Of a DNA stretch of 64,000 bases, positions 12,400 to 25,585 are shown piece after piece. Position 1 is the first letter of the stretch. Each line of letters starts with the position of its first letter. The stretch spans positions 310,001 to 374,000 of the forward strand of contig BSBN01001198.1 of the NCBI GenBank assembly GCA_027924645.1, given 5' to 3'. Below the pieces are notes generated by a model. It was given only the letters and a program-made list of their open reading frames with translations, made no database searches and was not told the DNA's origin. The DNA is from Cunninghamia lanceolata. Its lineage: Eukaryota; Streptophyta; Pinopsida; Cupressales; Cupressaceae. The position numbers and the translations under genes were made by a program.

Positions 12400-14006
12400 T
12401 TAGTTTGAGGTTTTTGAGTTTTTTCAGTGAATAAGGTCTTATGAGACCATATTTTATGTAATAAGGTCCAATGGACCACTTCCTAAGTGTTTGTAATAAG
12501 TTTGGATCCATTTTGTAGGCATTTGTCCAAAATGCCATGTTTTTGTCAATGTTGTCATATTGTTGTCACATGGTGAAAATGTAACCAATGATGGATCCAA
12601 TGAATTTAATAGAGTTGTTTGAGTCTCCTTAGGTGTGTCTAGGGTTTTTGTTTCCCTTTGAAGGTATTTGGGCTCTTGTAGCCTGCAATATTGTCAAAAT
12701 TTGCAAAGTTGTTTGGCAACTTTTACAAATTGTAAAGCAAACAAAGGGCAAAACTATAAAAAACCAGTGGTCACCCTCTTGAAAAGTATTTGGGGATAGT
12801 TGGTACTGTAATGAAATGCTTAAAATGACTTCCAGGGGTTGAGGCAAGGCAGTAGTTGGAGTTGGTGATCAAGAAATACAAACAAACACTGTGATTTCAT
12901 GAATTTTCTAGATTTTTGCTTCTATAACATTCATAACTTTCGTATCTTGATGAATTAGAAAGTGAGGATGGATGTTTTGTAAATCCCCGTGTGTTACCTT
13001 TCATTCAAGACCAATTTTGTTTCATTTTGTTGAGATTTGTGCATTCGGTGAACATTTTTCTAAAACCTATCCTGAAACCCTATTTTCCTGAATTTCCACA
13101 CTGCTACAGTCTGTATTGTACAAAGGTACAAGGTTGTTTCCACTTTTTCATGGTTTGATCAATTAGATCATGGAGTTAGATTTCATTTGAATTCATTTTG
13201 GTGCTTGGACATTTCTGTGGTAGGAAGATATAAGGTGTTTCTAAAACATGGATTGCGAAACCCTACCTTAGGGTTTTGATTGAAATTCATGCATTCTCCT
13301 CCATTGCACTGATGTAAGACCCCATAGTTTAGTGGGATGGACTATTATAATGTTTTTTCAATTTTTTATTGCAATATTTTTAGGCAGAACAGGGATTGGT
13401 GGCAGTTTATGTGAAAGACCCTAGCAAAACCATGTGCTAGGAGTGTAGAAGGAACATCATAAGGTAATCCTTGAACAGTTGGTTGTGAGACCTAAAAAAC
13501 CTTAAAATCCATTGTTTGTCCATCCATGTGAAGTGTACAATGGGACTAGAGAGTTTGGTGGTTCCAGTCAAGGGTAGTTGCTTCACAAATTTGGCCTAAT
13601 TGGGCCTTTAGGTCACTAGGGTGAGTTATAGGTTGGATTATACCGTCCAAAACAACTTATACCCATTCTTGGATATGTGATAGGGAGTCCAAATGGGTAT
13701 CTATTTATTGTCTTAGATCTAGGTTTGAAGGTTTACATTAAAAGTTATTGATGATTGTCCTATTTTCTAGGGCTACAAGGAATATCTTGGGTTTGTGAAG
13801 GAAGTACTAGTTCTGAGTTTGGTCTGCCTTTACCAATGATTGGAATGGGTCCCATGACATGCCAAATCAACATTTCCATGAAGATTTCACATCCTCTAAT
13901 TGGTGTTTCCACTTTTGCAAATTGATCCTTGAATTGGGGTTTTTGGGTGTAGTGAAAACCTTGTCAACTTGTCCTATCTTCATCCTATCCAAGTACCTCT
14001 ACATCA
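12400..14006 (+). repeat. Shared LTR between units D and E
   Basis: The terminus is at 14006 and the TATA box at 12754-12761. The 5' edge is approximate, for the same reason as in the other units. Confidence 0.65.
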
Positions 14007-14009
14007 TAG

Positions 14010-14022
14010 TGGTATCAGAGCC
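14010..14022 (+). promoter_or_regulatory. Primer binding site of unit E
   Basis: TGGTATCAGAGCC lies three bases after the LTR end at 14006. Confidence 0.85.
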
Positions 14023-14060
14023 ATAAAAGGTTTTATTGTTGGTTGTGTAAGGTTTGGTAT

Positions 14061-16267
14061 ATGTCAGCAGAGGAGAGTGAAGGAGAGGCTAGCAATATGC
14101 CTCGAAAGGGGATGACCACTGAAGTGATTAAGAAGTTCAAGGAGATGGAAGAAAAGATCAAAAGTGGAGTCAAGGAAGCACTTCAAACAGAGTTGAAGGC
14201 ATTGAGGATAGTTAAGAGGATAGATGAAGGTTTTGATGAAGAAGAAGAAAAAGAGGAGGAAGAAGAAGAGCAGGAAGAGGTAGAGGTACCTACAGATCAA
14301 AATCATTTCCTTGAAGCCATCAAGGCAATTGGTAAGGATTCTTTAGAGGCTCGGATGGAGATTCCCATGTTTAGCAGCAAGATGAATGCTGATGAAGTCA
14401 TGGAGTGGATTGAGGCCCTAAAAAACTACTTTGAATACAAAGAAGTTCTTGAAAGCAAGAGGGTGAAGTTTGCAAAAACTAAACTCAAAGGTGTTGCCCT
14501 TACATGGTGGAATTACACCCAAGCTGAGAGGGTAAAGAATGGGAAGAGTATGATCTCTTGATGGAGCAGAATGTTGGAGAGGATCAAGTCCCAATTCCTT
14601 CCACCAGACTATGAAGTGCAGATTTACAAGAAGATGCAAAATGTCAAGAAAAGAGATTTGGATGTGGCGACCTACACTGAGGAGTTTCACAAGTTCTTTC
14701 TTTGTTGTGGATACATGGAGGATGAAAAAGGTAAAGTGGCAAGGTATATAAATGGTTTGAGGTTTAATATCCAAGATGAAATCAATTTATTAACCTCGGA
14801 AACCATGGAAAAATGCTTTCAAGTGGCATTAAGGGCTAATGAGAAGTTGAAGAGGAAAGGTGAGAAGCAAAATAGAGGAAGAGGTGGCAGAAATTTCAGA
14901 GGTAGGGGGAGTTTTGAAGGCAGAAATTAGTCGCAAGGAAGTCAAGAGCAATCTAGTTCCCAAGAACAAAGTGGAGAATCAGGTTCAAGAGGAAGATTTG
15001 GAGGAGGAATAGGTTCAACTACATTCACAGGAAGGTGCTACAATTGCAATGAAATTGGTCACACAACATTCAAATGCCCAGAGAGGCAAGGCTCATCATC
15101 AGGGGGTGATAGGAAGAATGAAAGAAGGATTCGATTTGTGCAAGAAGAGAATGAAGGAAGTATCCATTCTCCAAGTCAAGAATGTGAACTAGAAGTTTGA
15201 GAAACATTGATGCTAAGGAGAACACTCTTGAAGACATCCAAGGACAAGGAGATGACACAAAGGAGAGCACTTTTCAAGACCAATTGCAAAAGCAAAGGTA
15301 AAGTATGCAAGGTAGTAATAGATTCTAGTTCAACAGATAATATGGTGTCTAGCGAAATGGTGGATAAATTGAAGCTAGAAAGGATTCCTCATCAAACTCC
15401 TTACAAAGCATCTTGGGTAAGTGATAGTCAATCACTTTTGGTAGATAATCAAGCATATGTTGATTTTTAGATTGGAGAATATAAGGATAGGGTTTTATGT
15501 GACATTTTGCCCATGGATTGTTGTCACCTACTTTTAGGTAGGACATGGCAATTTGATAGGCAATCATTATATGATGGATATGCTAACACATACACCATCA
15601 AGGAGGATGGGAGGACTTTTGTATTGACACCATTGCAGGAGGATGTTGAAGCAAAGAAGGAAGCCAAGGTCATCTTGGTGGGTAAGAAAGAGTTTGTGAA
15701 GATCAATGAAGAAGAGACAAAGAAAGTTGAGGATACCTCAAGGAGTGGGGTTGCCAAAGATCAAAGTTTGAAGGTGGTTTTAGTTTTGAATGATGGAGAT
15801 CAGATGGTGATGTTTGAGATGGATTAGAAGAAGGTCAAAGAGCAGGTCTACAAGCAGCCACAAGGTGGTTGGAAAGAAGATGCTATCATAGTAGGGACCA
15901 TTGTTTGTCCTCTAGAGCCAATAAGAGTTGAAAGACAATCGTATTCTACCATAGCAGCAGTACAAGAAGCATCAACCAAGGTTTTGAATGCAGGTGTTTA
16001 GGCAGAGATGATAGTAAGGAAGAATGGCAAGCAAAGTATAGGTCTAGTTGCAAGCACTCACTCATGGCAAGGTGTCAGTAGAGCCTACAATGCTAGGCAT
16101 GAGTTTTTGATTCCATGGAAGTAGGTTGCAGTCTAGAGATCATGGGGAAGACATGAAGCAATAGAGGATAAAGGTGGAACAAGCCAAAGAATCAACTCAT
16201 GTGGCATGAGTTCTTTTCTAGGCCGGGTGTATGGTGCAGGAGCACCTAACATAAGGTGGCCACCATG
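14061..16267 (+). pseudogene. Gag-protease pseudogene, array unit E
   Basis: The ATG at 14061 opens 167 codons of acidic tract and gag domain to a TGA at 14559-14561, where other units have a Ser codon. Gag continues in frame from 14571 to a TAG at 14928-14930. A full zinc knuckle follows (CYNCNEIGHTTFKC, near 15,038-15,079), then a retropepsin reading DSSST, and a TAG at 15468-15470. Later TAGs at 15825-15827, 15999-16001 and 16122-16124 correspond exactly to stops in unit D. No pol domains follow. The gene is inactive. Confidence 0.85.
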
Positions 16268-16279
16268 AGGCGAAAATGG

Positions 16280-17891
16280 TGTTAAGTTGAGGTTTTTGAG
16301 TTTTTGCAGTGAATAAGGTCTTATGAGACCATATTTTATGTAATAAGGTCCAATGGACCAATTCCTAAGTGTTTGTAATAAGTTTGGATCCATTTTGTAG
16401 GCATGTGTCCAAAATGCCATGTTTCTGTCAATGTTGTCATATTGTTGTCACATGGTGAAAGTGTAACCAAGGAACGATCCAATGAATGTAATAGGGTTGT
16501 TTGAGTCTCCTTAGGTGTGTCTAGGGTGTTTGTTTCCCTTTGAAGGTAGTTGGTCTCTTGTAGCCTTCAATATTGTCAAAATGTGCAAAGTTGTTTGGCA
16601 ACTTTTTCGAATTGTAAAGTAAAGAAAGGGCAAAACTATAAAAAACTAGTGGTCACCCTCTTGAAAAGTAGTTGGGGATAGTTGGAACTGTAATGACATG
16701 CTTAAAATGCCTCCCAGGGGTTGAGGCAAGGTAGTAGTTGGAGTTGGTGATCAAGAAATACAAACAAACACTGTGATTTCCAGAATTATTTGCATTTTTG
16801 CTGCTATAACGTTCATACTTTCACATACAGATGAATTAGAAGTTGAGACCAGAATTTTTGGAAAGACCTATCTCTTACCTTTCATTAAAGAGTAATTTTG
16901 TGACATTTGGTTGAGATTTGTGGATTTGGTGAATGTTTTTCTAAAACCTATCCTAAAACCCTGTTTCCCTGAATTTCCACATTGCTACAGTTCGTACTGT
17001 ACAAAGGTACAAGGTTGTTTCCACTTTTTCATGGTTTTATAAGTTATAGCATGGAGTTATATTTCATTTGAATTTAGTTTGGTGCTTTGACATTTCTGTG
17101 GTAGGAAGATATAAGGTTTTTTCTAAAACTTGGTTTGTGAAACCCTACCTTAGGGTTTTGATTGAAATTCATGTATTCTCCTCCATTCCACTAATGTAAT
17201 ACCTTATAGATTAGTGGGATGGATGGTTATAATGTTTTTTCAATGTTTTCTTGCAAGAGTTTTGGGTAGAGCAGGGATTGGTGGCAGTTTATGTGAAAGA
17301 CCCTTGCAAAACCATGTGCTAGGAGTGTAGAAAGAACAACAACATAAGGTAATCCTTGAATAGTTGGATGTGGGACCTGAAAAACCTCAAAATCCATTGT
17401 TTTTTCATCCATGTGAAGTTTCCAAGGGGTCTAGAGAGTTTTGTGGTTCCATTCAAGGGTAGTTGCTTCACAAATTTGGCCTAATTGGGGCTCTAGGTCA
17501 CTAGGGTGAGTTATAGGTTGGATTATACCGTCCAAAACAACCTATACCCATTGTTGGATATGTGATAGGGAGTCCAAATGGGTATTTCTTGATTATCTCA
17601 GATCTAGGTTTGAAGGTTTACATCAAAAGTTATTGATGACTGTCCTCTTTTGTAAGGCTACAAGGAATATCTTGGGTTTGTGAAGGAAGTACTAGTTTTG
17701 AGTTTGGTCTGCCTTTACCAATGATTGGAATGGGTCCCATGACATTCCAAATCAAAATTTCCATGAAGATTTCAGAGCCTCTAATTGCTGTTCCCACTTT
17801 TGCAAATTGATCCTTGAATTTGGGTTTTTGGGTGTAGTGAAAACCTTGTCAACTTGTCCTATCTTCCTCCTATACAAGTACCTCTACATCA
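16280..17891 (+). repeat. Terminal LTR closing the array
   Basis: The last LTR ends at 17891 with CTCTACATCA. The next bases (CATAG...) are unrelated to the TAG-PBS that follows the other LTRs, so this is the outer end of the array. The TATA box is at 16636-16643. The five bases CATAG (17892-17896) should be one copy of the target duplication; the other copy lies left of the window. Confidence 0.7.
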
Positions 17892-20800
17892 CATAGTAAT
17901 GACCCCAAAATTTAAATTTCAAAAAGCCAACTTAACACATGTTTGTGCAATATGTTGCTATGTCTTGGTATTCAAAGACATTTAATGTGCACTTAATTTC
18001 ATAAGGAAGAAGGTGGAAAAAAATGAGAAAATCATTAAAGTACACTTTATTTTCTAAGGGAAGTAAAGATTTAGATCTACATCATCATCTATGTCATCTG
18101 CATGTCTACATATATTATCTTTGATATTACTCATCACCATTAATTTGGCTTGCTAAAGAGGTTTGACCTAGAAGAACCCATTTAGTTATCGAGTTGGCAT
18201 ACTCTTAAACAATGTCCTTAGATACAACTTCGACAAGTTTAGCTATATAGAATATAAAGGGAAACATGTTTGTAGACACATATTGTATTAGATTGATCTT
18301 ACATAGCACAAATCAAATCCATGTGACAAATTGAACTCATGGCACTTAGGAACGAATTGTAGATAAAAGACTTCAAATTTCCACAATCCATGGTAGTGTT
18401 TGTGAGTGCCCATAACTATGTAGTAGATTTTAGAATCATTTTATAATGAACTTTAGAGATTTCTGAGATGGAGTTGAACATGAGACAATGATCATATAGT
18501 GGCAACTAATTATTTGACAATGACAAATTGATTATGCACAACTTCAACACCACTCTTCCATCATCAATTTTAGAGCTAAGTAGTCTTATTCATCACATTT
18601 ATTTTGTGTATTTATTGCAATAATTTGTCTCAACTCTAATTAATCTAGGGTAATTAATGCTTAATTCATTGCTTTTATATGTTTACCATATATATATATA
18701 TAAGGGATTTTATTTGCTTACATTTTTGGTTAACTAAACTCATCCTACACCCCTAGAGTTTTGCCTCAGGGTTTTACCTTCTAAATTAGGTTTTTTCAAA
18801 TATGATTTTTTTGAGTGTCATATCTTATTTTCATATTTGTTTAGGGTTTGATTTCCTTTTCTTATTTGTTCTATATGGCCTTCTCTTATTTTAAGGTTTA
18901 TAATTCATTGTGTGACTTTACTTTTGCCCAATCCACCCACCCTTGATCCACCTTTAGGGTTTCATTTTCAAATTTGATCTCTTCTAATTTTACAAATCTG
19001 AGAGTGATTTGCATTGCTTAATTTTTATACTTCTCTTAGCATATCATTTTGTTTATGCATGCTACAAACTACTCAAGATCCTAATCTCCCTTTGCAAAGG
19101 AATACTCATTTAAACCTAAATATGGCTACTCAATCCAATGATAATGAAATCCATTATGATGTTTGTGTTGAGAATAATTTAAAGGAGCATGAAGAACAAC
19201 ACAAAGATGACCATGACACACATTTAGATATTCTACATGGTTTTGGGACTTTGTTGGCTTCTTCCAATGGTGTATCCTCCCATCCTTCATCTTCTATTGA
19301 ACCTTCTCCTTTCACAATTACCAGTTATGTGGCTACTACCACTCATGTTTTCACTCTTAGTGTCACCTCTACCTATTCCATACCTACTTCTATTGGCTCA
19401 TATACTTTTACTTCCATTAATGTTCCACTCACATCTCATCCATCCACACACATACCTACTAGCGTTATACTCTTTCTCATCACATGTCTCACATTATTCC
19501 TCCCTCCCACTTCATGTCCACTCCACTTTTTAATGTGAATACCTTGCATTTCTACTCTATAAATTGCATTCATTTTAATGCTTTCTCCCATTGCATGTTT
19601 TAGGTCTCATTTTAGTCTTCGCCTTAGCCTTTTCTTGATCCAAGTGCCAATTATGTGTTGTCCTTTATCTTTTTTATTGAATTTTATGCTTCCTCCAATG
19701 TTTTGGCTATTTTTTATGTTTCTTTCATCCTTATTATTTTTAGGCCATGTTGGACTCTGTTGCAATTATTGTGACATCTTTACAATTGTGGATCCATCCC
19801 CCATAAAAGTAAAATCATATAACATTTTTTTATCCCATCCAATAAAAAACAATCATGTTTTCTAATGGGCATTTTGTTATGAGTTAATTTTGTGACTTCC
19901 CAAAGTAACTTCTCATTGGTTTGTTTTGGTTACAACAATTCAAAAGCCAATAAAATTTTCTTCCTCCTCCATAGTAAGTTTTTTTCTCTCAACATTCAAT
20001 TGCTTATACTAAATTTTCAATTTTAGCTCTTCTCTTGACTATTTATTTTTTTGTTGTGGGCATTCCTTATACTATTTCAATCTTCCTACACTCTCAAGGC
20101 TCAAATCTCTCCTCTACCAAACTGCAACAATTTTATTATTTTACAAAGCTCCATTACTTGCAACTTCTATAAGTTTTGAGAATTGTTGGAAAGATCACAA
20201 TCTATTCTTGGGGATTCTACCGTCCTACCAATTGGTGGTAAAATTTTCATTATTTTTTATTTTCATGAGCACTTACAATTTTGGTTTCTAACATTAATCT
20301 TATTATTATTGATGATTTCTACAAATTACTCTACAAATCCTCTTTTCATTATTATCCCTTTTTCTTCCTATGGGAATAATAATATTATTTTTCCTCTTTC
20401 TATAATACTTTAATTTCATCTCAATATTAGAGAGTTTGTTGTATGGTTTCTCTTCTCTCCTCCTTGAGAGAGCTTCATCATTTTCTTCATCTCATCTATT
20501 TTTCCCCTTCTTAAAGAGATATATTTCATCTTGATTTTATCTTTCCCTTCTTCTTTCAAGTGACTCAAGGAGGTCCTATATCATTTTCATTATTATATTA
20601 TTCACTTGGCTTTTCCTTTCTTTTTGGAAAACACTTGTTATTTTGGATTCTACAACTCCTTTACCCCTTCCACACACTAGCATAGGGATAAATCTCCACA
20701 AATTAATTTGTATCATCATTATAATTCACATTATTATATTACTCTCAGCGCTAGTCATAGTCTAGGAACACGACTTCCATTGACTGTACAGTGAAGTCAA

Positions 20801-22789
20801 AAGGAATTTAATAGGGCTTGACCACCCTAACAAGCTCCTATGCAATCCTAACATTTTTTCTTGTCTAAGATAGCTCATGGATCCAGTTCTAGAATTTGAC
20901 AAACATTTGTTCACTTTGATCTTCTTAACCCTCTTTAATATGTTGAAAATTTTCTTATAAAATAGTCATTCTATTATATATTTATGTGCTTTGCTTAATT
21001 ACTTGTGGCTATGTTATATATTTCCTAGTTTTTATACTATTAACTTTCATTTTTATTACACAAAGGACAAATCTACACAAGGATGGGCTCCTATATGATC
21101 ATGGTAGCATCCTTACATAGTAATAGTTTACATTTTTCCTCCTGCAACTAGTTCTAGATGGAATTCCATCTATCAAACATCGAACCACAATCCAACTTTT
21201 TGTTTCTTTTAACACCCTAAATAAAATAGAATCATTTCCTTTAAACATTTAATTCAACTCACCTAGTTCCAAAAGCTAAATCATAGTCTAATTATAGATT
21301 TAAAAAAAATCTATCTTAAGTAGGACATAAAAGTATTATGTTGGAAAGAACAAAGAAATCATGCAGTCTCAATTATTTCTTCATAGTGGTTTCTTTGTGT
21401 TACTTTTGTTTATTTTCATTCAATAAGCAATTGTAGTTTATTTTCTTCTAGCATACTAGAAATAAGGTTAATAAACTAAAATTTTACTTTTATTAAGTAA
21501 AGTAGTTTATTCTCCCCCTATTTCATTTTGGTGAATCCGATGTGAACCCAACCTTTCAAAACCAATATCTCATTGATAAACCAACAAATTTTCTTTATTT
21601 CTAAATCAAAAAATTGTGCTCTTCTTCTCCTATATCCTTGTCGATTTAGTGATTATTTTTTCTTGTTGTTTTTGAGTCTTTTTCTCTAGATTGTATTTTT
21701 GTATAAAAATGATGCTTCTGCAATCATACAAACTTAATTACAATCACAAATTAATCTAAATCCTTATTTTTATCTAAAAATTCAACCTACTTTTTGGTAG
21801 TTTCTTGTATTCTGTTGTTTTCATTTTCCTTCTTGATCTCTATCCTTTCCTATTTTTATGAGCTTTACCACCTATTTAACCTCTTCATCCATCCCCATTT
21901 TGCATAGCCTTCACCTCAACTTGACCATGGTCTTTCCACCAATAGCATGTTGCTAGCTTCTTTCTCTTTTGATATACCCTCTCTCCCTTACCATCCAACA
22001 CATAGGATGTCCCTCCCTACTAGTCTCCTTCTAATGGGTGTTTCAATCATGAGGCTACACTAGCAGAACATTAGCTACCACCCTTCCATCTTTTAGGACC
22101 ACTTAGTTATTAATGCCTCCTATTCTAACGCTTCCTCTCTTTTAAACTCCTTAAGTACCTTCTTAATTAGCTATCCACAGGGGCTTGACATCTTGCAACA
22201 TATTAGACATGTAGTCCATGCCCTCTGCCCTCTATCATTGTAGCCACTCCCACTCCTTTTGTTGTCTAGCCTACCTTTACCCAAATCTCCATGCCCATTC
22301 ATTCCCATCCTATCCAAATTCCTACCCCCATCATTACTACATATCCATCTATCCCACCCTTCAATCATAGTCCCTTTTCCTCAACCAATCTTTTCTCCTC
22401 ATATCTCCTATATCCCTCCCTGATAGCCTCTCTCTTTTTCTTGCCCTATTAACTCCTTTTTCCACCATAGCCATTACTTCTTCTACTAGCCTACCCTTTC
22501 CCTCTCACCATTTTCGTCCCCTTCATCATACTTTGACAACATCACCACCCCGTATGATTTCTTTTCTATCCCCTCCCACCAATCCTATCCTAAACCAGTT
22601 AGTCAAAAACATGGGAGCAATGTAGCACCAATTAGTTGCACTTCCATCTTCTTCTACCCATGTGGGGGTAACCCTTAACCTCTAGTGCAACCCTCTCTCT
22701 TTAGCAATCCCATCCCACCCCTTCCTACCACAATTCATCATACCTCGCTTCGAACTATTTAATAGGAAAGATAACCCTTAAACCCACAT
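17892..22789. other. Anonymous AT/CT-rich DNA without a recognisable gene
   Basis: No conserved coding block was recognised on either strand. There is a short (TA)n run near 18,688. The longest open frame (19,014-19,538) is Ser/Thr/Leu-rich with no known motif and is not treated as a gene. From about 21,800 the + strand becomes C/T-rich; this may be a decayed Pro-rich leader of the gag fragment that follows. Confidence 0.5.
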
Positions 22790-23690
22790 CTACTCATGCA
22801 ATTGCACATATTTATCATTATTTTGATGATCACATGTTGGCCAAGATTTTTTGTCACTCCCTTAAAGAAAAATCCTTATAGTGGTTATATTCTTTGTTTA
22901 TTGATTATGTCCATTCTTCTTATTAGCTCACTTGAATGTTATTGGAGAACTTCCAAAGTAGCATAGACCTGCAAGTTAGCTTCACAAACCTTATGAATTG
23001 TAAGAAAGGTTTGAATGAAAAGGTGACTAAATTTATCCCACATTATCAATCCATTATTTCTCATATATCCTATCCTTTTCTCAATTCTAATATCCAACAA
23101 GTTTCATTGGAAACCTTGTTATGGATATTCATGACAAGTTCCTCCTAATGAAATACCCCTCTTTCCCTCACCCTTGCACTACCTTACAAGATTATGCATA
23201 GATGGTGGTTCACTTCAAGGCCCTATATTTTTCTTTGTCCCTAGTTGTCCCCATCACATCATCATCCCCATACTCTTCCTAATCAACCAAGTAACTTGCA
23301 AAGAAAAAGAATAATAATTTATTTACTCCCAAAGTTAATCCCAAATGTTCTATCAACCAAGTATATTTAGTAGCCCCTTCATATCCTTCTACACTAGCTA
23401 TGTCCCTTCATCCTTAAGCCAACCATCAATGGACTAAATTAGCCAACCCTCTCCATGTCATCCTCCACTAGCTTCTTTGCCATAATATTATTCAACTTCT
23501 TCTTATTCAAACTTTGGACACCTTCCTTCCCCTCCCAAAGAACTACAATCCCAAGGCCTTCTATCAATATCATCATGTTAATGGCCATGACACTAATTGG
23601 TGCATGTGACTGTGACACCTTGTACATGATCTTATTGATAGTAATACAACTAAGTGTAAGGGGTTAATGATAAAGGAATACATTAGTGGC
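22790..23690 (+). pseudogene. Decayed Ty3/gypsy gag fragment
   Basis: From about 22,822 one frame reads FDDHMLAKIFCHSLKEKSL, a stop, then W, and further on (22,936-23,148) LLENFQSSIDL and NCKKGLNEKVTKFIPHYQS. This is the usual pattern of a plant retrotransposon gag domain. After a frame change, 23,559-23,606 reads FYQYHHVNGHDTNWC, resembling the H-x-GHDT-C knuckle typical of Tat-like Ty3/gypsy Gag proteins, followed by a Leu-rich helix. Several stops and at least one frameshift make it non-functional. No protease or pol follows; DNA beyond 23,690 is unrecognised. The gag call is fairly sure, the lineage less so. Confidence 0.6.
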
Positions 23691-24164
23691 ACCTCCCAAT
23701 GTTGAAGGAGAATGTTGTAGATAGTTGTATGAGTGTAAGAGAGAGTCCAAAATAGAGCCAAGAGGAAAATGTAACAATGAAAGATAGATTCAAAAAGAGA
23801 GGAGGGTAGAGGAAGAGGATGCCAAGCCATTTGGAATCATTTTTAACCGTTACCACTAACCTATGAAAGTGACAAGTGGCAAAACACTCAGAGATGACCA
23901 CCAAACAATAAATTGGCATGGGACACTAGCACATTGTGTAGACATCCGTGCAAAGTGCTAGTGTCCAGATAGTTTGGGCTCAAATATGATGAAAGACTAG
24001 AAGATCACATGGATAAAATAAGAGTGACATTAGATTTGACAAAAAGACAACACATGACACAAGGCCTAAGCACCATGGGAGGATAAAAGGATAATGATAA
24101 GGCTAAAATGATCCTACAAACAAACTAAGGGAATGAACACTAAAATTAGTGAAAAACACAACAT
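23691..24164. other. Anonymous DNA with a 12-bp inverted repeat
   Basis: No gene was seen. GGACACTAGCAC at 23921-23932 is repeated perfectly in reverse complement at 23955-23966 with a 22-nt loop. The stretch separates the gypsy gag fragment from the end of the copia RT remnant. Confidence 0.5.
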
Positions 24165-25585
24165 GAAATTGTAAGGTATGCAATTTTTGACATTACAAGA
24201 CCTTGCAAATCCCAACTTCAAAACATATGAATCAAAATTTTGACACCATATTCTAGGAGACTATTTGAGACCATACAGAGATTTCTTTAATCTAGAAACC
24301 TCCTACTTTTTACCAAATATCGCTTAGGCTATGTCATGTAGATTTCTTCCTCCAAGTCAGCATGCAGGAAAGTTGTCTTCATATCCATCTACACAATCTC
24401 AAGATTGAAAGATGTTGTGAGTGATAATAAGAAAGGAATGTATACTAGCTTGGAAATTAGAGAAAAAATATCACCATAATAAATTCCCTCAACCTTTGAA
24501 TATCCCTTCACAACTAGTCTAGCCTTGCATTATTTAACACTATCATCTAAATTAAATTTCTTCTTGAACACCCATCTACAACCAATAGACTTCCTACCCT
24601 TTGGCAACTGAACCAAGCCCCAAGTGTCATTCTTCTTTAAAGAAGCCATCTCATCATCCATGGCTAACTTATAGGACTCTCTATCATCCATCTATGTTGC
24701 CTCAGTCATAGTTCAATGCTCATTAGTGTTAGTAATCAAGGAAAAGTGCATATAAAATCAAATGAACTATACTCTTTAGTTTCATCCTTTATGGAGTGGA
24801 TCTTCTCAAGACTTAAGGTGGGGGTTCTTTTGAACTCTCTAAGCTCTTTATACTAGCTTCCTCATTAGAGCCATCGTGAACCTTTGGTTTATCAGGTTAG
24901 GTGCAGTCATCTCTGTCTTTGGCTATAAATGTGTTGTAGACTTTGCACTCTCATCTAGTTTATCAACTACAAAAGAAGGCCTAATCTCTCTAAATAACAC
25001 ATTATGATTGTACAATACATTTCTAGTCATAGGATCCTATAGCTTGTATCCTTCAACACCATCACCATAATTGATGAAGATACACTTAATTACCTTATAA
25101 TCCAACTTTGACCTCTTCTCCTTGGGCACATGATCATATGCCTCATTACCAAATACTAGAAGATGCTAAAGTGAGGGCTTTCTGCCTATGCAAACCTTGA
25201 AGGGGAATTTATCCACAAGTTTTGATGAAGGGGACCCGTTAATTAGATAGCATGTAGTGCTAACTGCCTCTACGCAAATTTTCTAATTTAAATTAGCCCT
25301 ACTGAGCATACTCCTTATCTTCTCAATCAACAACTTGTTCATGCACTCTACAAATCCATTTTTCTAAGGAGTGTATGGAGTTTTCTTATGACATGCAATA
25401 TTATTCTCTTTACAAAATCTGTCAAACTCCACCAAACAATATTCTCAACTATTGTCTATTCTCAACACCTTGATCTTTCTACTTGTCTAATTTTCCACAA
25501 GACCCTTCACCTCTTTGAACCAACTAAAGGCCTTGGATTTATGCTGAGAAAATAAACCCAAGTCCTTCTATGATTGTCTACCTTA
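24165..25585 (-). pseudogene. Ty1/copia integrase and reverse transcriptase remnant
   Basis: Read on the minus strand from 25,585 it gives DNHRRTWVYFL, then KVLRIDNS and, further on, NGFVECMNKLL: the D and E region of a copia integrase core. The integrase C-terminal part (about 25,250-24,990) follows, then RT with FKKKFNLDD and DMKTTFLHADLEEEIYM (about 24,335-24,385). It stops near 24,165, before the RT catalytic YVDD region, so the rest of RT, RNase H and the 3' LTR are missing. Stops and small frameshifts are frequent. It is the downstream half of the element whose upstream half lies at 39,236-44,078; a LINE separates them. Confidence 0.85.

Noticed and set aside
19014..19538. 174-codon + strand frame with Ser/Thr-rich sequence
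   Set aside because: Low complexity, no motif, no conserved neighbours and CT-rich DNA favouring chance open frames.
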